Assembly (NCBI GenBank): GCA_002309375.1
Contig: DBXK01000031.1
Location: 1 to 10,759, forward strand
DNA: 10,759 nt
Source of the DNA: Christensenella sp. UBA1214
GTDB taxonomy: Bacteria > Bacillota > Clostridia > Christensenellales > CAG-138
Direction: 5' to 3'
A model generated the notes under the pieces. It did no database searches. It was not told the DNA's origin and was given only the letters and a program-made list of their open reading frames with translations. The translations under genes were made by a program, and so were the position numbers. Below, piece by piece: positions 6,637 to 10,759 of this stretch; the first letter of the stretch is position 1; each line of letters opens with the position of its first letter.

Positions 6637-7302
6637 ATGGAAGAACTGTTTGGCGTTGTCGTAGGTCTGTTTGCACTCATTTCGGTGATCACCGGTATCA
6701 TCGGCAAAGCCGTCGGCAATACCGGCAATAACCGGAAAGCCACTCCGGGTATGCGGGAAAGCGTGCTTCGGGCGATGGAGCTCGAGCTTGAGGCGAAGGA
6801 AACGAAGCAGACTCCTCAGCCGCCCCGCCCCGTGCAGAGCGCGGCGAAGACGCAGCCGGAAAAGCCGATCTATGCTCATTCCACCGCTGACTGCACCGGC
6901 GGCAGCATACACGACGGTTACCATGAAGGCAATGTCCGCCGCCCCGCTCCCGCTTCGAGCGCGGAGGGCGTGCAGGGTGCGCAGGGCGCAAGGCGCGCAA
7001 GCTATGCCCCCGGCCGCACGGGCCAGGGCATGCAGGGCGGGGAAGGCGCCGGGCCCGGCGCCTCGAGCGGAGCAGGGCTCCCGACAAGGGAGGAGCTGCT
7101 GCGTGAAGTTCAAAGCAAGCTCGCCTATGAAAAGGCTTCCGCTTCCCATTCCGCAGTGAAGCCGCAGGAGGCGAAGAGCGCGGTGCAGGCGCCGCAGAAG
7201 AGCGGCCTTGAAAAGCTCACCGAAGCGCTCTCCGGGAAGCCCCCGATCGTGCAGGGCGTCATGTGGGCGGAGATCCTCGGAAGACCCCTGTCGGACAGCT
7301 GA
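6637..7302 (+). CDS. Membrane-anchored low-complexity protein downstream of floA, function unknown
   Basis: The 221-aa product has one N-terminal hydrophobic segment (about 4-24), then a long Pro/Ala/Gly/Gln-rich, probably disordered region. Three islands look constrained: TPGMRESVLRAMELE (36-50); a His/Cys cluster at 81-98 (His81, Cys86, then GSIHDGYHEG with His92 and His96); and the C-terminal IVQGVMWAEILGRP (204-217). The His/Cys spacing could bind a metal; this is inference. The strong ribosome site AAAGGAG (6622-6628), 8 nt before the ATG, supports expression. It is last in the floA operon, 40 bp after floA, and followed by a terminator. I do not recognise a named family. The C-terminal motif looks like a short docking or stabilising peptide rather than an enzyme domain. 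Confidence 0.82.
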   Translation: MEELFGVVVGLFALISVITGIIGKAVGNTGNNRKATPGMRESVLRAMELELEAKETKQTPQPPRPVQSAAKTQPEKPIYAHSTADCTGGSIHDGYHEGNVRRPAPASSAEGVQGAQGARRASYAPGRTGQGMQGGEGAGPGASSGAGLPTREELLREVQSKLAYEKASASHSAVKPQEAKSAVQAPQKSGLEKLTEALSGKPPIVQGVMWAEILGRPLSDS

Positions 7303-7316
7303 AATAATTGACAACA

Positions 7317-7350
7317 AAAACCGGAACGAATCGCCCGTTCCGGTTTTCTG
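7317..7350 (+). terminator. Intrinsic terminator of the floA operon, likely bidirectional
   Basis: CCGGAACG (7321-7328) and CGTTCCGG (7336-7343) form a perfect 8-bp stem with a 7-nt loop, extended by A/T pairs. TTTTCT follows on the plus strand, and the minus strand reads TTTTTG after the same stem. It starts 15-18 nt after the stop of the 221-aa gene. Confidence 0.85.
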
Positions 7351-7360
7351 CTGCCTGCAT

Positions 7361-7392
7361 ATAAAAACGGCGGAGCCTGAGGCTCCGCCGTT
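7361..7392 (-). terminator. Intrinsic terminator facing minus-strand transcription, after the orphan gdhA 3' end
   Basis: AACGGCGGAGCC (7366-7377) and GGCTCCGCCGTT (7381-7392) make a perfect 12-bp stem with a 3-nt loop. On the minus strand the stem is followed by TTTTTAT, the canonical arrangement. It lies 26 nt beyond the stop codon of the orphan gdhA 3' copy, the usual distance for a gene's own terminator. It therefore marks what was, or still is, a minus-strand gene end. Confidence 0.88.
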
Positions 7393-7417
7393 CTTCTTGA
7401 GGTTATCGCTTTGTTGG

Positions 7418-7486
7418 ATCAGACAATACCCTGAGCCATCATAGCATCGGCAACCTTCTTGAAGCCCGCGAGGTTCGCGCCGGCAA
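7418..7486 (-). pseudogene. Orphan duplicate of the gdhA 3' end (69 bp, identical)
   Basis: These 69 bases are identical to 7715-7783, the last 22 codons and stop of gdhA plus one base, in the same orientation and 297 bp apart. The copy encodes AGANLAGFKKVADAMMAQGIV and a TGA at 7421-7419. Identity breaks off sharply on both sides: just past the stop at one end, inside codon 427 of gdhA at the other. No other gdhA sequence is found in the gap. It is either one arm of a direct repeat flanking an insertion (like an attachment site at a gene's 3' end) or a remnant of a duplicated gene homogenised at its tail. The sequence shows the duplication directly; the mechanism is inferred. Confidence 0.93.
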
Positions 7487-7714
7487 TTGCGAGCAGAGCG
7501 AGCCCGCAGCGGGTCAGCGCGCGGCGCCGCGAGAGGCGCCGAACAGCGGACGTCAGGCAATTAAATATACGCTCGCGCGAAGCGCTGCACTCCATTCGGG
7601 CTTTCGCAATAAACTAAGGACACGGAATGCGGCGGAGAATCAAAAAATCATCAAGAATTAAAAACCGGTGCGGTCTAAGCCGCACCGATTTTATTTGATT
7701 AAGTTCAGATGATC
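7487..7714. other. 228-bp insert between the two gdhA 3'-end copies, with GC-rich palindromes
   Basis: This is the core of the 413-bp gene-poor gap 7303-7715. It contains CCCGC-A-GCGGG (7503-7513), CGGCGCC-GCGAGA-GGCGCCG (7522-7541), an AT-rich patch near 7559-7570, and the gdhA terminator at 7660-7687. No integrase, transposase or obvious terminal inverted repeats are visible. A 58-codon minus-strand frame, ATG at 7595 to TGA at 7419, runs from here into the orphan gdhA tail. It has no ribosome binding site and is probably not a gene. The palindromes resemble short intergenic repeat (REP-like) units; copy number elsewhere is unknown. Confidence 0.6.
7660..7687 (-). terminator. Intrinsic terminator of gdhA
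   Basis: CGGTGCGG (7666-7673) and CCGCACCG (7680-7687) form an 8-bp stem with a 6-nt loop. On the minus strand it is followed by GTTTTTAATT. It begins 28 nt after the gdhA stop codon. The plus side also has GATTTTATTT, so weak bidirectional activity is possible. Confidence 0.87.
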
Positions 7715-7783
7715 ATCAGACAATACCCTGAGCCATCATAGCATCGGCAACCTTCTTGAAGCCCGCGAGGTTCGCGCCGGCAA
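7715..7783 (-). repeat. 69-bp direct repeat, copy within the intact gdhA 3' end
   Basis: This is the in-gene partner of the repeat at 7418-7486. It covers the last 22 codons and stop of gdhA plus one flanking base. All 69 bases match. Confidence 0.93.
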
Positions 7784-9065
7784 CGAGGTTGTAGCCGAGA
7801 CCGGCTTCCGCGGCAGCTTCCATGGAAGCCTTGTGGATGTTGATCATGATGTTGTGGAGCTTGGTGTCGACTTCTTCAGCCGTCCAGGCAAGACGCTCGG
7901 AGTTCTGGCTCATTTCGAGACCGGAAACCGCAACACCGCCCGCGTTGACAGCCTTGGAAGGAGCAACGATCATGTTCTTCTGAGCCATCATGTACTGGAG
8001 AGCATCGTTGGTGGTGGGCATGTTCGCAACTTCGATGTAGTACTTAACGCCGTTTGCAACGATCTTCTCAGCGGAGGGCATCAGAACGTCATTCTGCATT
8101 GCGCAGGGCATGACGATGTCGACCTTGCGGCCGAAGGGCTTCTCGCCGGGGAAGAACTCTACGCCGAACTTGTCGGAGTAATCCTGGACGCGGTTGCGGC
8201 GGGATGCGTTCATCTCGAGCATGTAGTTGATCTTCTCCTCGGTGGTGATGCCATCGGGATCGTAGATGTAACCGTCGGGACCGGAGAGGGTAACGACCTT
8301 ACCGCCGAGCTCTGCAGCCTTCTTGGTGACGCCCCATGCGACGTTGCCGAAACCGGAAACGGCGATGGTCTTGCCGACGATGGTGTCGTTCTCATGCTTC
8401 AGAACTTCGCAGAGATAGTAAACAGCACCGAAACCGGTTGCTTCGGGACGGATCAGAGAACCGCCGAAGCTGAGGCCCTTGCCGGTGAGAACGCCGTTCT
8501 CGTAAGCGTCGCGGATCCTCTTGTACTGGCCGAACATATAGCCGATCTCACGGCCGCCAACACCCATATCACCGGCGGGAACGTCGACGTTGGGTCCGAT
8601 GTGGCGCTGCAGCTCGGTCATGAAGCTCTGGCAGAAGCGCATGATTTCGCCGTCGGACTTGCCGGTGGGATCGAAGTCTGCGCCGCCCTTACCGCCGCCC
8701 ATGGGGAGGGAGGTGAGGCTGTTCTTGAAGGTCTGCTCGAAGCCGAGGAACTTCATGGTGTCGAGGGTAACGTTCTTATTGAAGCGGATGCCTCCCTTGT
8801 AGGGGCCGATCGCGCTGTTGAACTGTACGCGGAAACCGCGGTTTACGTTGACTTTGCCCTGATCGTCGACCCAGGGTACGCGGAACTCGATAACGCGCTC
8901 GGGCTCGACCATGCGCTCGAGAAGGCTGGCAGCCTCATACTCGGGGTGCTTTTCGACCATGGGAGCGAGGGAGGTCAGAACTTCCTCAACGGTCTGGATG
9001 AAGAGGGGCTCGTGAGCGTCGCGGGCTTTGACCTTTTCGATGACTCTTTCAATGTAAGCGTTCAT
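7716..9065 (-). CDS. gdhA: Glutamate dehydrogenase, probably NAD-linked
   Basis: It interconverts glutamate with 2-oxoglutarate plus ammonia, linking amino-acid metabolism to carbon flow in the cytoplasm. The 449-aa length is typical of hexameric family-I GDH. Visible features are GPYKGGIRF (87-95), the active-site lysine in PMGGGKGG (Lys126), catalytic Asp166 in PAGDMGVGGREIGY, the Rossmann fingerprint SGFGNVAWG (237-245) and SGPDGYIYDP (261-270). Phe239 and Pro263 match residues that, from known work on Clostridium symbiosum GDH, favour NAD over NADP; NADP enzymes usually have Ser there. I chose ATG at 9065 because GGAGG (9078-9074) lies 8 nt upstream and homologues begin this way. An upstream in-frame ATG at 9176 would overlap the promoter and add an unrelated peptide. 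It has its own promoter, leader and terminator. Its last 69 bases are duplicated downstream. Confidence 0.97.
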   Translation of the reverse strand: MNAYIERVIEKVKARDAHEPLFIQTVEEVLTSLAPMVEKHPEYEAASLLERMVEPERVIEFRVPWVDDQGKVNVNRGFRVQFNSAIGPYKGGIRFNKNVTLDTMKFLGFEQTFKNSLTSLPMGGGKGGADFDPTGKSDGEIMRFCQSFMTELQRHIGPNVDVPAGDMGVGGREIGYMFGQYKRIRDAYENGVLTGKGLSFGGSLIRPEATGFGAVYYLCEVLKHENDTIVGKTIAVSGFGNVAWGVTKKAAELGGKVVTLSGPDGYIYDPDGITTEEKINYMLEMNASRRNRVQDYSDKFGVEFFPGEKPFGRKVDIVMPCAMQNDVLMPSAEKIVANGVKYYIEVANMPTTNDALQYMMAQKNMIVAPSKAVNAGGVAVSGLEMSQNSERLAWTAEEVDTKLHNIMINIHKASMEAAAEAGLGYNLVAGANLAGFKKVADAMMAQGIV

Positions 9066-9157
9066 GTGAAAATCCTCCAAAAAGATTTTTGATATTCTTG
9101 CCGGGGAACTGACCGGCTCGGCGGAAAGGCACCGTTTCGAGCGGCAGCACCCACCTA
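9066..9157 (-). promoter_or_regulatory. About 90-nt gdhA 5' leader, possibly structured
   Basis: From the predicted start near 9157 to the ATG, the leader is unusually long for this window. It contains a 5-bp GCCGG/CCGGC hairpin (9117-9113 with 9104-9100) followed by an A/T-rich stretch and the strong GGAGG site. I do not recognise it as a known riboswitch class (including glutamine/glnA types). Regulation through this leader is only a possibility. Confidence 0.4.
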
Positions 9158-9163
9158 ACGCTA

Positions 9164-9192
9164 ATGATAAATCCATCGGTTTGCATTGTCAA
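9164..9192 (-). promoter_or_regulatory. Sigma-A promoter of gdhA
   Basis: On the minus strand, TTGACA (9192-9187) is followed after 17 nt by TATCAT (9169-9164), one mismatch from consensus. AT-rich sequence lies immediately upstream (9193-9225), like an UP element. This predicts strong, housekeeping transcription of gdhA. Confidence 0.88.
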
Positions 9193-9245
9193 CAGTTATT
9201 CAAAAATATACTTTAAATATAGCAAAATCGGGCTGCCGATAGACG

Positions 9246-9276
9246 AAAAAAGCCGCTCCCGTAAAGGAGGAGCGGC
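9246..9276 (-). terminator. Intrinsic terminator of the hydG-hydF unit
   Basis: GCCGCTCC (9252-9259) and GGAGCGGC (9269-9276) form an 8-bp stem with a 9-nt loop, followed on the minus strand by TTTTTTCG. It starts 31 nt after the hydF stop and lies upstream of the gdhA promoter, separating the two units. Confidence 0.9.
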
Positions 9277-9307
9277 ATACTGACCGAACCTTGTTATACT
9301 TGTCCGA

Positions 9308-10498
9308 TCACTGCACGGCGACCTTGTCCAGTATCCCGTTTGCAAAGGCGAGGAATACGCCGTAATTCGTCATCGGCACGCCCTGCTGCTTCGCCCGCGC
9401 GATGCGCGAAAGCACGTATTTGCGGTTGAACATGCAGGCGCCGCACTGGATCACGAGGGCATAGGGCGAAAGGTCTTCGGGGAAATCCGTTCCGCCGAGC
9501 ACGTCGATCCGAATCCCTTCGCCCGCAAGCTTTCGGAGCAGCTTCGGGATCTTCACCCGGCCGATATCCTCGTTCTGCGGGGCATGGGTGCAGCATTCCG
9601 CGATCAGCACGCGGGAGGACTCGTTGAGCGCCGGGATCACCTTCGCGCCTTCGAGATAATAATCGATATCGCCCTTCAGCGCCGCGAACAGGATCGAAAA
9701 CGAGGTGAGGCGGCTTGCGTCGGGCTTCTTCGCGTAGACCGCGCCGAAGGCCTGGGAATCGGTGATGATCAGATCCGGCGCTTTTCTGAGCGCGGCGAGC
9801 GCCGCGTCCATGCCCTCCGGCGTGCAGCCGACGACGGTGCAGCGGTTGTCAAGAAGGTCTCGTATCGTCTGCACCTCGGGCAGGATCAGCCGGCCCTTCG
9901 GGGCGGAGCTGTCCTGCGGCATCACGAGCATGACCGTATCGCCGGCGGAAACGAGGTTCGCGGTGATCGACGGCAGTTCGAAGCCCTCCGGAAGCAGGCG
10001 GATCAGCTCGCGCCGCAGCGTTTCGGCGGCGGAGGGATCGTCCTTCTCGAGAAGGATCGGCCTTTGCCCGGCCGCTTTTTCGATCTCGGCGGCAAGCGCG
10101 GCTCTATCACAGACCGCGTTCGCGATCACGGGCAGCACCGGCGTCTTCCTTTGACGGAAGCGGCGCATCCAACCGAGCTCTTCATCGAGACCTTCGCCGG
10201 AAAAGAGCAGCACGGCGATATCGGTCTTTTCGGCGGCAAGCTCGGTTTTTTTGACGCGCAGCGCGCCGAGCTCGCCCTCGTCGTCGAAGCCGGCGGTGTC
10301 GATGAGCTCCACGGGGCCGATCCCCTTGAGCTCCATCGCCTTATAGACGGGGTCGGTCGTCGTTCCGGCAATATCCGAAACGATCGCGATCTTCTGCCCG
10401 GCAAGGGCGTTGACAAGGGTGGATTTGCCGCTGTTGCGGCGGCCGAAAAAGCCGATATGCAGGCGGTTTCCGGCGGGGGTGGAGTTAAGATCAGTCAT
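9308..10498 (-). CDS. hydF: [FeFe]-hydrogenase H-cluster maturation GTPase HydF
   Basis: HydF is the scaffold/carrier that assembles the 2Fe subcluster made with HydE and HydG and delivers it to apo-hydrogenase; it binds GTP and a [4Fe-4S] cluster. The 396-aa product has an N-terminal GTPase domain with P-loop GRRNSGKST (19-27), switch GTTTDP (45-50) and DTAG (67-70). The cluster-binding C-terminus has Cys303-Thr-His305 and Cys352-x-x-Cys355. Two deviations from the usual pattern stand out: Gln351 precedes Cys352 where many HydF proteins have His, and the guanine-specificity NKxD motif is replaced by N-A-V-C-D (127-131). GAGGT (10509-10505), 6 nt before the ATG, supports the start. It follows hydG on the same strand after an 87-bp gap that holds no clear promoter. 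Confidence 0.95.
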   Translation of the reverse strand: MTDLNSTPAGNRLHIGFFGRRNSGKSTLVNALAGQKIAIVSDIAGTTTDPVYKAMELKGIGPVELIDTAGFDDEGELGALRVKKTELAAEKTDIAVLLFSGEGLDEELGWMRRFRQRKTPVLPVIANAVCDRAALAAEIEKAAGQRPILLEKDDPSAAETLRRELIRLLPEGFELPSITANLVSAGDTVMLVMPQDSSAPKGRLILPEVQTIRDLLDNRCTVVGCTPEGMDAALAALRKAPDLIITDSQAFGAVYAKKPDASRLTSFSILFAALKGDIDYYLEGAKVIPALNESSRVLIAECCTHAPQNEDIGRVKIPKLLRKLAGEGIRIDVLGGTDFPEDLSPYALVIQCGACMFNRKYVLSRIARAKQQGVPMTNYGVFLAFANGILDKVAVQ

Positions 10499-10585
10499 GG
10501 TGTTACCTCATTGATCCGCAAAGCTGTTCGCGGGTATCATTATGTTCGCCTGCAGCGGGAAGCGGGCGGCGGGCTGAAGGCTTTC

Positions 10586-10759
10586 TCAGAACCTGAAATC
10601 GCGTTCGCCCTGAGCGATCTTTTCAAGCCTTTCCGTCACGATCGCGCGGGTCTTCGGGTTCGGGACGTTCCCGATCTCATTTGCGATCAGCTTTTCGCCG
10701 ACGGCGCGGGTCTCGGGGGAGGCGTAATCCTCAAGATATTCCTTGAGCGTCATCAGCGC
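10586..10759 (-). CDS. hydG: 3' end of [FeFe]-hydrogenase maturase HydG
   Basis: The last 57 residues of a frame that runs off the window include MTLKEYLEDYASPETR (3-18), GEKLI (21-25), and end LEKIAQGERDFRF before TGA at 10588-10586. This matches the conserved C-terminal tail of HydG, the radical-SAM tyrosine lyase that makes the CO and CN ligands of the hydrogenase H-cluster. The radical-SAM core and the C-terminal cluster cysteines lie outside the window, so the call rests on this tail plus the adjacent hydF. Confidence 0.85.
   Translation of the reverse strand, partial: ALMTLKEYLEDYASPETRAVGEKLIANEIGNVPNPKTRAIVTERLEKIAQGERDFRF

Noticed and set aside
6436..7560. Minus-strand frame (374 codons) across floA, the 221-aa gene and the gap
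   Set aside because: It runs antisense to two real genes and through two terminators. Its Arg/Ala/Leu-rich low-complexity product is typical of a GC-rich shadow frame.
7833..9092. Long plus-strand open frame (419 codons) opposite gdhA
   Set aside because: It is the mirror frame of a highly conserved GDH gene with strong codon bias. Its composition (Val/Ala/Asp/Glu/Leu runs) is that of an antisense shadow, and no promoter or ribosome binding site fits it.
9066..9176. N-terminal extension of GDH to the ATG at 9176
   Set aside because: It would overlap the promoter -10 box and the predicted transcription start. The ATG at 9065 has an ideal GGAGG site and a typical GDH N-terminus.

Overview
This window looks like chromosomal sequence from an anaerobic, spore-forming Firmicute (class Clostridia), plausibly a gut Oscillospirales/Ruminococcaceae-type organism. 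The base composition is GC-rich. The evidence is a SpoIID sporulation protein, the [FeFe]-hydrogenase maturation genes hydG/hydF, a glutamate dehydrogenase that closely resembles the clostridial NAD-linked enzyme, and a flotillin (FloA)/NfeD membrane operon. The placement is inferred from gene content, not from a marker gene.

Layout. (1) 1-415: a minus-strand tRNA operon Arg(TCT)-His(GTG)-Gln(TTG)-Lys(TTT), the last cut by the window edge, driven by a perfect TTGACA-17-TATAAT promoter. (2) 513-3574: a divergent plus-strand unit with a long TGS/SAD-like nucleoside (uridine-type) kinase and an MFS exporter. (3) 3581-4654: spoIID on the minus strand, convergent with the MFS gene and only 6 bp from it. 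(4) 4711-7347: a plus-strand operon from a clear promoter: nfeD-like gene, a 74-aa membrane-anchored protein overlapping it by 4 nt, floA, and a 221-aa membrane-anchored low-complexity protein, closed by a terminator. This is the flotillin membrane-organisation locus. (5) 7361-9192: gdhA (minus), with its own promoter, a leader of about 90 nt and a terminator. (6) 9246-10759: hydF and the 3' end of hydG (minus), encoding [FeFe]-hydrogenase H-cluster maturation, ending in a terminator just upstream of the gdhA promoter.

The most unusual region is the 413-bp gap between the floA operon and gdhA. It holds a second, base-perfect 69-bp copy of the gdhA 3' end (7418-7486) in the same orientation as the real one (7715-7783), separated by a 228-bp insert with GC-rich palindromes. 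Each copy is followed by its own minus-oriented intrinsic terminator. This could be the scar of an element that targets the 3' end of gdhA, or the remnant of a paralogue or duplication. The rest of the window reads as ordinary core genome. I found no CRISPR array, transposase, phage gene or obviously new multi-gene system. The least characterised proteins are the two small membrane proteins flanking floA.
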